A stretch of DNA of 64,000 nucleotides from Perkinsus marinus ATCC 50983 (Eukaryota > Perkinsozoa > Perkinsida > Perkinsidae), in contig NW_003217015.1 in assembly GCF_000006405.1 (NCBI RefSeq), positions 481,331 through 545,330 of the forward strand, written 5' to 3'. Made by a program: the position numbers and the translations under genes. Each line of letters opens with the position of its first letter. Position 1 is the first letter of the stretch. The notes under the pieces are model-generated. The model did not search any database and was not told the DNA's origin. It saw nothing but the letters and a program-made list of their open reading frames with translations. Positions 46,698 through 58,197 of the stretch are shown one piece after another.

Positions 46698-48456
46698 TCA
46701 GATAACGAACTCGTCGCTGTTAAGGTGGGCGATTAAGCCACTCACATCAAGAGGTTTAATCGGCGTCCGCCCTCGCCGCGACCGTCGTCGTTGGGATGGA
46801 GACTGCTCCGGAGACTGCTGCCAGCATTCTAGTCTGGGGCTCGAACGTGGCCACATCTTCTCGAGAGTAGCCCTCAACATATCCACAACAGCTCTAGGAG
46901 GAGCAGACGGGTCGTTTTCACCGGCGCTGTGCATGGAGTCCTCGAGGCAGTCCATGACCTGTGATGATGCAATACAAGTCATGCTACTGATGCACACCGT
47001 GTACTCACAGATCTTAGTTCGAGTAAACGCTGGCTTGCTGACGATCGAACGGGTAAACTATCAACACCTGAGAGACGAAGCATCACAGAGGTCTGGCCGA
47101 GCCACAGTGACCTTCTCGGACTGCTCTCAGAGTCCGCGTTATCTCAATCTTCATCTCCCCTGATCCACTCATCGTCCTCCGCGATCTTGGAGGCCGAGCG
47201 TCGGTGATGCCGGTGGGCTAAAAATGACGTAATTGATTGAAGAAAAAGCCCCCGAGTTTTGCTCACACGATCGCGCTTGGCTGCCGTTGGAGGAACGACT
47301 TCTTCAAGCATGTCTTCTATTTTCCACGCTACTTGTCCGAGCGTTTCCCACTCATTCCAAACTGGTATGCCTCCTGAAATGCAACCAAGCCTCGGCCTAC
47401 TGCAATTCATACAGCATCGACAACTGCCGAACGCCACGGAGTAGAACATGGACCTACCGCCGCGAACACAATCACAGGGTGCTGTAACAACTTCATCCTC
47501 AGGTGGTAAATGGGATGAAGTCGAAGGCCGACTGCCTGGATCAGGGGGACCAGATGATATCGAAGTAGAGTTCCTAGTGAGCATAATCGAATGAAGCACG
47601 CCGAGCATCGATGTTGTTTCCTACGGCTCGGCTTGTTGTTCACAACCTCGATGAACGCCCTCAGATAGTCGTTGACCAACAGACTCATCTTCCTGCCGGG
47701 CATTGGCGAGATCCATCATGAAGTACTCCACTTCTTCTAGCTTGTCCTCTTGCTGCATCTGGAAAGTAGCCACTTATAATAATGGAGATCTTAAAACGAC
47801 CACCTGCTGCCGTTCCCACTCCTCGCAAAGTTCTCTGGCCATCCGGAGCAGCTCCGGTGGTAGGCAGGCAGACGGAGGCAGAGGCACTTCATCATTGAGG
47901 AAGCTCTCCAGAACGTCAACTGACAACATCAGTGTTGGAATATATGTTCGTTCTCCTCACCTCAGCTGAGCGCGAATTCACGTAGAAGCGCACAGAAACG
48001 AACAGAAATTCACGGGAATTCTCATATTGTAACCAACACAGGTAGTTGACAAGGTGTATATTTTCCCACACTCGAGAGCAGCGAGCCACTCGCGCGATCA
48101 TCCAAAGAAGCCGCTCAATATCACCTTCAAATTCGCTGAGGTCTTCTCCAGCCTTCTCTCGGTTGACCAGCCCCATTATGGCTCGTTGTCGCTGTCGAGC
48201 TCTCCTCTTCCGACGACGCTTCTTGGCCGCCTGTTCACACGTAACTCTTCTCAACCAGCAGCCTTGCTCCCCACCCTACCTTGCTCAATCGTGTAGGCTC
48301 CTCTGGAGAGTGAGTCCCATGGGAACTGTCTGGGGATTTGGGGGACGCAGTTACAGCCTCTCCCACTACAGGCTCGTCATCATCGATTACAATGACCGTA
48401 CTAGAGGGGGAGTTGTCGCTGCAGCTCAGTCGTAGGGATAAGGCTGGCTCTGACAA
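46698..48456 (-). CDS. Basic nuclear-type protein with SUMO-interacting motif
   Basis: No family recognised. The N-terminus (Met 48456) contains SSTVIVIDDDEPVVGE: a hydrophobic VIVI core followed by acids, the classic SUMO-interacting motif. The next exon has a strongly basic stretch (AAKKRRRKRRARQRQR), a likely nuclear signal, then a helix (GDIERLLWMIARVARCSR). After an intron that carries a MITE come VDVLESFLNDEVPLPPSA, a helical exon MARELCEEWERQQ, DKLEEVEYFMMDLANA, and an exon with NEWETLGQVAWKIEDMLEEV. The last exon reads VVDMLRATLEKMWPRSSPRL, then a basic RRRSRRGRTPIKPLDVSG and ends DEFVI. About seven exons. Confidence 0.6.
47930..48073 (+). mobile_element. hAT-like MITE, copy F (internal deletion)
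   Basis: 144 bp from CAGTGTTGGAATATATG to TTTTCCCACACTC, lacking about 40 bp of the family's internal part. Flanking octamers gacaacat and gagagcag match at 5 of 8. In an intron of the SIM-bearing gene, antisense; the apparent splice donor on the minus strand (gtgtgg) coincides with the element's own terminal repeat. Confidence 0.8.
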
Positions 48457-48479
48457 GGCGGAAGTCTACACCTTCCAGT

Positions 48480-49560
48480 GATCTATTAGTCGGAAAATTC
48501 TCTTATTCCCGTATGCAAGGGCTTCATATACGCGAGCGAGGACGTTAATTTGGCGCTGGAATTTGGAGAAAACATCAATCAGGCCAGTGAGGGGTTCTGG
48601 TTCAGCAGTCAGCTGAACCTAATAGCCAGGAGGATTTCTTGTATGAGACACTCTAGCACCACCGAGATCCGGAGCCCGAACGCCGAGTAGATTTCTGCGT
48701 ATATAAGCCAACGAGCGATACAAAGCCTCTCTTACCATCCTCGGCCACTTTCTCATCACCAGTCAGTATCGTGGGCTTGTCTGCGGCCTGAGATAAACCA
48801 ATAGCGGCATCCCCCAAGAGAAACTTATGCGGTTGTACAATACTTGACGCCCTCCCCTCTCCCCTCCTGCTGAGACTGTGGCTTTCGTAACGTGAGCAGA
48901 CTTCTCGCAGGTAGGATATACATCGGGTCCCTAGACCACGACGAGGTACTCGGGCCGCCTATACTCCGTCATTCCTACCGCCCTAACACCACCACTTGAT
49001 ACAGGCAAGCCGCTGGGCTCTTGTCGCTCTTCGGCAAGCTCCAGAAGTGTCCTGACCTTCTCGTTCAGCGATGATACCGCCGAGCCGTGGTCCTACAGCT
49101 GAAGCTGCAATTGATTTGTTTACGAGTTGCCTACTGCTAGGGTTTGTTCCAAGAATATGAGCTCGTTAATCATCCACTCAGCCTCCTCATAACTGCTTGC
49201 CGAATCCTCGCGAGGAGGAGGAGAAGAAGGCCCCAAGGCCAACTGGGCCTGCAGGCAACAGTACCGCATCGTGTATGAGAGTGCAGGCTTACTCTGATAC
49301 CATCTACTGCTGATATCGCCCCAAGAAGGCCCTGCATGAGGTTGCTACATGCCAGCCGGGACAGCTGCTGGAGCACGGTGGTCTGAGGAGGCAATTCCCC
49401 TATTCTCGAGAGAGGGCCTGGGTGATGGAAGCCTACCGTAGTGGGAGAGCTTCCTGCACCTCCGCATCGGGGAGAATGGTGCTTAGCCATAGAGGACGTA
49501 GAACTGTTTCCAAGAGAATACACCAAGAGCCGACACAGCAGCACTCAACAGGTAAAATAC
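48480..49560 (-). CDS. Hypothetical helical/coiled-coil protein
   Basis: No family recognised. Exons read on the minus strand: TTVLQQLSRLACSNLMQGLL with GAISAVDG; AQLALGPSSPPPREDSASSY followed by EEAEWMINELIFLEQTLAVG; HGSAVSSLNEKVRTLLELAE; DAAIGLSQAADKPTILTGDE; and LTGLIDVFSKFQRQINVLAR followed by VYEALAYGNKRIFRLIDHW. The heptad-like charged helices suggest a subunit of a coiled-coil complex. The 5' end is not resolved and may extend to about 49900. The stretch 49561-49909 shows nothing else. Confidence 0.5.
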
Positions 49561-49909
49561 TCAGTAGCTACTCGCAGTACTCTAGCTAGATGCTCAGGAG
49601 GAGCCTCTAGTAGTGTTGGTTGTAATAATCACATACACACAATGGTGCAAGAAGACCAAGGGGCTCTGCGTACTCCCACCTTGGCAACTGGCTACCAGGC
49701 ATAAGGGGAGGAGGAGGGAGAGGAGGGGCCAGTGGAAAAACACAGAGGTGAGCAGAGATGATCGAGACGTTCCGAACAGAAGGGGGGTCGGCGGCGGCGG
49801 CCGACTACTACTACATGGTAACTATTCAAGCTGCGTCAACGTTGGTACTGCAAACGGTAGCAGTGGTAAGTCAAACAGTAATGCACTCGTGGCCTTCTCA
49901 TATCCCTAC

Positions 49910-50850
49910 TCACAGGATGACGTACTCCTGAGGAAGATATCGACTATACACCGTAGTTGCCCATAGTACTACTTGGGGCCCACTCGAGTCCTCCGGGAGT
50001 TGAACCCTCCTCTCACAATAACTTCTGCCGTCTGCCTTGCCCCCGGACACCCTAACGTTGGCCCTTGCATAGTGCTCCTCAGGGATGGACACGTGCTCCC
50101 ATGGCCGAGTGTAGACGAAGCGGAGTTGGCAGTCTCCAGGCCTTAGTGCCTGATCGTCTCTATGTGGGGTCAACCACCGCCGCCCTAATGTGTTGTACTT
50201 GATAATAAAAATAATAAATGCCGCCGGTGCCCACATACCCTGCAGGGTGAGGATTCACCTATATAATGAGAGGCACGGATTCGATCAGGAGGGCCGAAAC
50301 CACACCTTGAAAATTTGGGCTAAGAACCCTACGACCTTTAAGGTCTCCTCTATACCATCTCCTGTAGATCTTCGTTCGAGTCCGTTATTGGATGATGACG
50401 TCCGACCGTTGAGGCTTTCGAGAGGCCCTCCGAGAAGAGGGATATTAGTGATAGTGTTCTGACCCTCAGGGCTACCACGACGGTGATCAGCATCCTGCCA
50501 GCTGTAGCCGGTTGTTGGATTCCCAACCAGTGATATCTCTATGACATCACCTGATAGTAGCCGATATAATCGTTGGTACTGTAGAGGCTCATTAACTACT
50601 CACCGACATTAACTGTGAGGTTGACCACCGACCCAGGCGTTAGTTGATGACGGAGTATTCCCGTCACAGGCCTAGGTAGGTCGTGGCCCCTGAGGGCCTC
50701 TGGAAGGACAACCTCGGTGGAAGCCTCAGGGGATGTGCCGGGAGGGGAGGAGGATGAGGACGGCTTCGCCCAACAGCCCTGCCCCTTCCTCCAATCGACT
50801 CCCCCCAGAAGGAGGAATCCCAGAGGGAATCGTGATAGGAGGGTCACCAT
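49910..50850 (-). CDS. Chagasin-family (I42) cysteine protease inhibitor, copy 1
   Basis: Inhibitor of papain-like cysteine proteases, as chagasin of Trypanosoma and the ICPs of Plasmodium and Toxoplasma. Four exons (50850-50604, 50550-50306, 50258-50199, 50149-49910) with introns of 53, 47 and 49 nt join without frame conflict to 263 residues. All three inhibitory loops are present: NPTTGYSW after VGDVIEISLVG (loop BC), VGTGGIYYFYYQ (loop DE), and ALRPGDCQLRFVYTRPWEH (loop FG). The N-terminus (MVTLLSRFPLGFLLLGGVDW) looks like a short signal peptide, followed by a Ser/Pro-rich linker. An insertion of about 45 residues lies between loops BC and DE, and a 40-residue tail follows the fold. The Met was chosen by alignment with copy 2. 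Tandem with the paralog 334 bp upstream. Confidence 0.92.
50481..50850. repeat. Duplicated segment, copy 1
   Basis: Nearly identical to 51717-52081, including exon 1, the whole 53-nt first intron and the start of exon 2 of the inhibitor genes. Similarity drops sharply further into each gene. Unit spacing about 1.23 kb. Confidence 0.9.
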
Positions 50851-51183
50851 ACCGAGAGAGGTACAACTGACCATTGTGGTGATGATAACGAGCGAATTCC
50901 ACATGCCCCCAACCACAACACTGAGGTTGTCCTCTGCTGAAAAAATGGAAATAAACAAGACGACAAGTCGCCGGCTATCCCGGCTGTGTTATTCCTTTGG
51001 TCACCTAAAAAGGACCTCAAGCCAACATCAAACAGGATAATATCCACCCCGACTACCTTCTCCTCATCCCTCCTCTAAGCCACCTCTTCCTCCTCCTCCT
51101 CAGGCTGTAAGACTATCCCCCCCTTAGAGTTCGACCTCCCCTCCTTCCGCTGACACTGAGTGCGAGCCTGAGGGCACACACAA

Positions 51184-52081
51184 CTACATGTCAAACCTCT
51201 CACACATGACGGCGTAGTGATGATCACGACTGGACTCAGTAGAGGCCTTATGTCGCACTTGCGATCCCTCCGGAAGTTGATCGTCGTCCACCTCTTTCCC
51301 GTAATACGAACCTCTTCCATCTGCGGCGTCATCCGATACCCTCAAGTTGGCCCTAGTGTAGTCCTCCTCACGAACCGAGGCGTGCTCCCATGGACGAGTA
51401 TAAACGAATCTAGCTTGGCAGTCTCCGGGGTTTAGCGCCTGATTATACACGAACGCCTATGCGGGATCGGTTGCCATGAGATTAGCCCTACTTGATAATA
51501 AAAATGATGAGTGCCGCCGCTGCCCACAAACCCTTCAGGATGAGGATCCGCCTGCACGGGAGGAGGTATGATGTAGATCAGAAGAGGAGAAGGAGGAGGA
51601 GGGCACTATACCTTATAGTCTTGGGTTAGGAATCCGACGACCCTTGAGGGATCGTCAATGTTGTTACTGCTGCCTTGAGTAGCCTCAGCTTGGGTACTAC
51701 CCTCAGCCTCAGGGTGATCAGCATCCTGCCAGGTGTAGCCGGTTGATGGATTCCCAACCAGTGATATCTCTATGACTTCACCTGATAGTAGCCGATATTA
51801 TCGTTGGTACTGTAGAGGCTCATCAACTACTCACCGACATTAACTGTAAGGTTGACCACCGACCCAGGCGTTAGTTGATTACGGAGCATTCCCGTCACAG
51901 GCCTAGGTAGGTCGTGACCCCTGAGGGCCTCTGGAAGGACAACCTCAGTGGAAGCCTCAGGGGATGTGCCGGGAGGGGAGGAGGATGAGGACGGCTTCGC
52001 CCAACAGCCCTGCCCCTTCCTCCAATCCACTCCCCCCAGAAGGAGGAACCCAACTATAAAGTAGCGTGGTAGCATGACCAT
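51184..52081 (-). CDS. Chagasin-family (I42) cysteine protease inhibitor, copy 2
   Basis: Paralog of the gene at 49910-50850. Four exons (52081-51835, 51781-51612, 51551-51492, 51438-51184) with introns of 53, 60 and 53 nt give 243 residues in frame. Loops: NPSTGYTW (Ser for the usual second Thr position), GFVGSGGTHHFYYQ and ALNPGDCQARFVYTRPWEH. The segment before the second loop, ADPHPEG, resembles the chagasin stretch before GxGG. Signal-like start MVMLPRYFIVGFLLLGGVDW. The insertion between loops BC and DE is shorter and richer in Ala/Glu than in copy 1, and the tail differs entirely. Exon 1 is almost identical between the copies, while exon 4 is clearly diverged. Confidence 0.92.
51717..52081. 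repeat. Duplicated segment, copy 2
   Basis: Partner of 50481-50850. Differences are scattered single bases, such as atgacttcacc against atgacatcacc. Confidence 0.9.
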
Positions 52082-52333
52082 ACCAAGAGTCCAACTGACG
52101 AGGATAACGACCCGATGCTCCACAACTAGCGCAACAGTCTGCCATCTACTGATAGGAGAAAAGGAAACACCCAGGATATTCCATATGCAATTTCACCCAC
52201 GTACTTTGGGGGTCCACTCACTAACTCTCATTCACTAGATTGTATACTCACCTGAGCCAACTATTCACCCGACATGACTCGCAACACTCCCTGAGCTCAC
52301 CCCCACCGATTTCCTCCTCATCGACCATCTTTC

Positions 52334-54701
52334 CTATTCCTTCTTATCAGAAGGTAACCCAACCTCCTCAGGACGGACCACCACCGCGCCCTCAGCACTA
52401 GCCTTGGCCTTTTGTACTTGCAACTGGAACTTCCTTGCCTAAACACGATCCCGGAAAATTAAACTTCAATCAGGAGCGGCTGAGAGCAACCCTCACCGTC
52501 TCCTCTCGGGCCTTCTCGTTTTCCTCCTGTATTTTATCCATGCGAGCCTTCAAGTCCTCCGTTGCCTTCCTCTCCAACGGCTCCAACTCCCGACGTTCTT
52601 GACGGATCTCCGCATACCTAACATGGAGTTGTGATAAATCCCAACCGACCGGTGACACCAGGCCTACCGCGACCGAGAGGTGGGTGTGCCGAAACTAGTC
52701 TTGAGATAGGACGATATCATCTTGAAAGTGTTAGCATCCGATTTAGCTGGTGAGTACGTCTGCAGTAAATACACCATCCTGAGCCCTCCAGGAGATGGAC
52801 CCACCTTGATCCTCGAGGCATGGGGCTCCCAGTTGTATCTCATGTACTTCACCTTAGGAGTCTTACCCTCCATCTTAGCAGCAACCTCCCACCCTTCACC
52901 GGCGTACCTACCAGAACACTACGACCGATGCTGAGCCCGAGAGCAGCAAACCTCTGAATGTTGAGGAGCATCAGAGCTTCCGTGCCCCCGAAGTCCTTCT
53001 TATACCAACTGAAAATTTTGTTGAGATGCAAGACGTTGTTGTCCGCGTCGTATCGAACTTGGTTTTCGTCTGTTACCTACCGAACAAGGCAGCAGGGTAG
53101 TCGAGCCAAGGGCTGCAGGGCAACCTACAAAATTCCTAGCAGCTTCAGCGGCCACAGACTCCCATTTACTGTCGTTCATCTTGGCAATGGACACTGCAGG
53201 AGGGCAGCTTTTGGCCCCACAAGAGAGAAGGAAGTGAACTCGAGGATCGGCATAAATCGGATCTACAGCGACGACCATTGGAAGCCCATCGAGAGTAATG
53301 CTTACTGAGTATGAAGCCTCTCCTGGGGTCGGCCTTGCCCATGACTCGTAAGAGCTCTCCAGGCGGCGGGTACTGGTTACCCCTCAGTATAGCGTGCTCT
53401 ATGTCGCGTAAAGAGAGCAGGAAGCCTCCAACATCATATGTGATGCTCGTGAAGAATCTGAGATGACAGCCATATGCCCGCCACGTGTCGTGCCGCCTCC
53501 CTCCGTTACTCCCATCGTGTATACGTGGGTGCATCAGCTGCCACTGTCCCCAAGTCGGCCATAGCATGGTCAACCATAAGGTGGTAGAGAGCTATCATGA
53601 AGCGACGCCAGAACCTACAAGGAGTGATAGCGATCGTCGATCAGAGGGAACTCCTTCTTACTCGGGTCGCTCTTGGGCTACTTTAAAAAGAATAGAATCG
53701 GCAGACCCCTCGGAGCTGCCGCAAATGACTTGGAGTATGCAAGTGAGCTCTTGGAACCTTCCACGACAATAACCCCATCCCTATACAACATACAACGCAT
53801 ACCTAAGGTACTCGGGGTCCTCGGCCAGCAAGAGCCAGTCCGTGACGAGATTCTCCTTGTCGTCTAGTTTGGAGTAGAAACCCTGAGAGGGTCCCTGACG
53901 GTCATCACAGAGGCCCCTAGGCCCCTACCTTTAGACGATTCATACGCTTCGTCAGCTTGACGATCACATCCTGCATTTGGGATACCGCCTCATCGACACC
54001 ACCAACTTCAAATGGAGCCCCGGAACGCATGAACCGGACAGAGTTGAGCACCTGTCAGAATACCAGCATAGACCAAGACCAGATTGAGGGGACCTACATG
54101 AGGATGCAGATGGTAGACTAGACTGTAGTCGTACTCTGGTTCGAAGCGTTCATTCTGAACGAGGACCAGTAATGTTGAGGAAGAAGGCGTCTTTGATACC
54201 TCGTGAACTCCATCAGTTTTAACCATGACGAGATCGAGTTTGGCGAGCTCCTCACAGAGTATAGTCGCATCTTGCTGATTCTTCAGCTGACCAAAGCATG
54301 CTTGATTCAGCGTAATTGCGCCTCCCTGCATACACTGAGGTTCCTCTTGAAGGCATCGATCATATACTGGCCAGGGAACACAGCATCTATCTCAGCATCT
54401 CGTTCGAGGGAGGCGCCCAGAGTTCGAACAATGTTCACCACCAACGCCGACCAACTGCCAGAGACCACCAAGTGAGGGACCACAGAGCGCCGGGATGATG
54501 ACGACGAGGAGCTCACCTCCATTCCTTCTCCATGAACAGTAGCTTCGGTAGACTCAGACCGTCCTCTACCGGTTTGATGTATTCCACAGGAGGGGCCTTC
54601 GCAGGGCCGGCCGACTCCTTGCCGCTTTCCTCAGCTGGGGGGCTCGACTGGGGCATCACGAATATTGGACCTTTTTGGCCTGTATCGGACTTTGGGGACA
54701 T
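52334..54701 (-). CDS. DUF547 protein, probably with a DEP-like N-terminal domain
   Basis: Multi-exon gene. Met 54701 begins MSPKSDTGQKGPIFVMPQSS, Pro/Ser-rich. A following exon gives DAVFPGQYMIDAFKRNLSVC, then QQDATILCEELAKLDLVMVK and YDYSLVYHLHPHV, an arrangement like a DEP domain (hydrophobic helix, LxxxGLI-type helix, final YxF strand). The DUF547 domain follows: ITYDVGGFLLSLRDIEHAIL (family: LSLDDIEHGILR), a short exon, then DPRVHFLLSCGAKSCPPAV, the family's diagnostic DPRIHFALVCGAKSCPP; later LNKIFSWYKKDFGG and VKYMRYNWEPHA, again typical. A C-terminal charged helix (RQERRELEPLERKATEDLKA) and a last exon ending VGLPSDKKE close the protein. DUF547 is of unknown biochemical role, and its conserved CG..SCPP suggests a cysteine-protease-like (transglutaminase-related) fold. 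Stop 253 bp before the inhibitor copy 2. Confidence 0.82.
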
Positions 54702-54893
54702 GAGAAAGAACTAAGAGACTAACGCCGCCTTGGATGCGATAACCGAGTAGTCTACCGTACAGGAGGCAGAAGACCACGATAGAGAACTAATGCTGGAACC
54801 GAGCGGATCGCATCCCTTAGTTCCACGCTAAACCCAAGTGAACAAGAAGCAACTGAAACTGGTGAGGAATACATGGCGGCCTATGAGACTTCC

Positions 54894-57800
54894 TTATTCA
54901 TGGTACTCATGATATAAAGACAATACAAAAAATATGCCGCTATCATAGAGCATCCGGTGATACCTACGCAGGGCGACACCGGTGAGACAGAACTGTCCTT
55001 CCTCGTACACCTCACGTGTGAATCTCATCCTGCTAAGTTCACCAAGGCCGGCCAAAGCTATGAGGATTGCGATCAAGGCTAATACGGTCTCATACTGAGG
55101 GCCTGAACACGGCCACTAGTGAACGACGAGGGCATGGCCTACCTGATAGGAGGGCGCCACCTCCAAGGGCTACTGGCAACGCTAAGGCTAAGTACATGTT
55201 ACGAAGACCATAGGTCAGGACGTCCCCCACTCTGCATGGTTAACTGACAGACCCATTCGAGCAGACTTTTGAGGGAGGAACTACCATACCTGTAAAGGCG
55301 GAGGGCCGTGGTGCTGCTCCATAGAGTTCCCATGTTCAAACCGATTGGATACACCGTCAAGCTCAGCAAGGACAGGGGAACCTCAGAGGCCTCGGCTATG
55401 GTCATCAATGCTATGCATGAGGCCAAGGATAGTCCCTAAGGGGTGCCGCAGTCGCCGTGGAGTTGCGATATCGGACACGTACTGCGAGCCAGACTAGGGA
55501 TATAGTGACAGCGACTAGGCTGCGAGATCCCCCTGTAGGGTGGCCTGAAGCCCAGGCTCCGATGGTGAAATATAACGGTAGATCAACGGGCGCCGCTAGC
55601 ACATACCGCACCTGGACGAGCGTCTAGAAAGGTAAACGAGGTAGCTCCGTGCCTACCCTTCTAAACCACAGTAGCATAGCACTCCCCTTCCCTTCACATA
55701 AGGGTGCACGACTCGAACACCTGGTATAGTATGCTCGACACGCATAGTACTGCTGGCTACTTACAAGAACATGAGCAACCTCATGTACAGGGGTACATCA
55801 TCAGCGACAACTTCGATGTTCCTATCGCTGAGTCTACTCAGAATGGCGTTCTTTGACTGAGGCGTAACGAGGTGTGCCACGACTCAGCAGAGGCCGACCC
55901 CACATCATCATCCAAGTCAGAGACCATGACCATGGATATGTCACCGAGCTCACTGCAGATGAACATCTCTACACCAGAATGAGGCCTTCTAACGTCTCGG
56001 ACGACAGCTATTCGAGAGGAGGCGATCGTCCACCAGCCGACACCTCTGAGGAGGAGCGTCACTCCAAAGATTATGCCCGATTAAAGGCTACGTCATAGAT
56101 CGTCGACCATCACTCACGATGATGTCCGAAGCGACGTCCGAGGCTACCACATATCCAGTAGGCTGGGGCGGGAGGTCACTGTCGAATACGGGGGAAGCAA
56201 CTGGACAGGGGGAGGGTACCAAGACCATATGTAGATCAGGGCCGTCTCACACAGTAGCCCCGATGGCTGCACCTCATGCTCCTTGCTAAAGTGTAACTGT
56301 ATACGGCACAACAGTGAGGAGGCAGCGATGGCCCACAATACATCATTATAGCTGTCCCATGAGGGGGCACGACGACAATCACACATCTTCACGGAGTACA
56401 AGTCGATACCGTGGGAACTGAACTGACGAGAGAAGGCAATACCAAGGGAGTCATGTAGAGTGCGGTCACCTGCAATAGCCGCTGCCTGCATCGCCGCAAC
56501 GAGATGTCATATACCCGATCTCCATGAACAACCTGATCGACATGGTGGGACGCGTCACGTTCGGGAGCAGTGATGACTTCTATCCCCACAGCCCAGCTGT
56601 GATCGTCCCTGCCTAGTAGCGGTGGAGCCAAGCATGACCCTTACATGAGCATGTACCAACAACAGAATAGATGTAACTCACGATGATGGGTCCGCGATGG
56701 CTTACGACAGCCATTAGAAACTGTAAGAAGGCCTAGGCAGACCCCTATGATAAGCAGTAGCCACCACCACCACCAGGCACCGTCAGAAGGGCTCTCCCGC
56801 TGGCCCAGCACTATCACGACCTAAACGATTGAGGGCTGCTACTGGGATGCACGCTAACATACCAAGCCTGCTAGATGAGCGATAATAGGGTTGATGATAA
56901 AGGACCTGGTGATCTCTCGAGAGTTGCCTTCCTGAACCAGGATCACCGCACCCAGCACTACGCATGTGGTGAACATATTGCCTCCTATCACACACCCTGA
57001 ACAGGACCACATCCCATAGAGGACTGATCAATGTATAGCTTCCTTACCAATACCAATACTTGGCCTAGCGATGAACCAAGCGGATATGGTCGTGCACAGC
57101 TCCGGCCCAACGGACCCTAGGGACACCAGGAAGGAGCTCAAAGGGGCCCTCCAACCACCCCTCAAGCCGAACCCTTGCACAACGCCCTAACGAGGGAGAC
57201 GGAAAGGGTAGATGATACCGCCGCCAGCCTTACCCGACACACTGGGAGGAGGTGCTTATCCGATATACTATACTGCCCCTTGAGGCCGTACCTAGTGACA
57301 GATACTACCACCATCGAGGTAGAGGGGATACCACTACAGAAGGAGTATACACCAGAGACAGAGGCTCCATCGACTGGACCCCTCATCATCACTATCGGCG
57401 GCTAACTCCATCAAAGAAGACGGATAAAGAAACTCTATGTAGGAGGCTACAAAACTATAATGCTTCTCCAGTTACGACGAGATGCCCATCTACGTCCTCA
57501 TTGGCGACCCACACAAAATGGTCGGCGCTGCCAAACGTCTAGTTGGATCAAGAAGACAATGACGGGAAAGAGGCAATCCAATCGCTGGTGGATCAGCCCG
57601 TTGTTACAGTAACGCTTATAAGCACGGCTGAGACTACTGCATGACAGTTTTGCAAAATGGTGGTAGTACGCGGGCCGCCAAACACGATTGGACAGAAAAA
57701 CATAACAGGTACATAGCCCAGCAGAAGAGGTTGAATGGGGCACCGCTGACATCCATTACTCTCCAGACCAACCTCCCGTCATTATCGGCGTTCAGATGCT

Positions 57801-58091
57801 GGTACAGGAAAAATGATCCCACTGGCTATAACAAGACCTCGGACCCCCCGCAGATGCTTTCCCATCACTAAAGCGAGTAACCAAACCCCCTTATGAAGGG
57901 CACAACTACTCGGCTATAAGATGCCTGTTCTCACTGCAGATGTCTCGGCGTCGACGACCATCAATATGAACGCTGTTACCCACGATCCATGAGAGTACCA
58001 TCATTGAGCATAGCAGTTTCTACCGATACCTTCCCAACTCGGGAACAGGCATCAAGGCATGTGAAAGTAATAGTACAACTGCTACTATCAT
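54894..58091 (-). CDS. Ca2+/cation antiporter, NCLX/CCX-type (CaCA superfamily)
   Basis: Membrane cation exchanger. The first alpha repeat is visible across an intron: LVSLGSVGPELCTTISAWFI then GGNMFTTCVVLGAVILVQEG, fitting the CaCA pattern S-x-G-(N/S)-x-(A/G)-P-E-L ... G-x-N-x-F/T-V-V-x-G and closest in feel to NCLX/SLC8B1 (GALFGAGVLVTTVVAGG). Later exons give membrane helices: WWWWWLLLIIGVCLGLLTVS, ISLVWLAVRVRYR, SLLSLTVYPIGLNMGTLWSS, and a second-repeat-like GDVLTYGLRNMYLALALPVA followed by LGGGALLS. The terminal exon is LIAILIALAGLGELSRMRF with a hydrophilic end LYHEYHE. A signal-like leader at 58091 (MIVAVVLLLSHALMPVPELG) may be its start, but the 5' exons (58.1-57.2 kb) were not resolved. 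Between the repeats lies a soluble loop with GDRTLHDSLGIAFSRQFSSH. Confidence 0.6.
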
Positions 58092-58197
58092 ACCTCTCTG
58101 GTGAACACAAACCATACCTAAGGTATTCCATCCGATAGAAACAGTCTCGCAAGGCCGGCCCACAAGGGCCTGCACTCTAACCCCTAACATAATGAAT

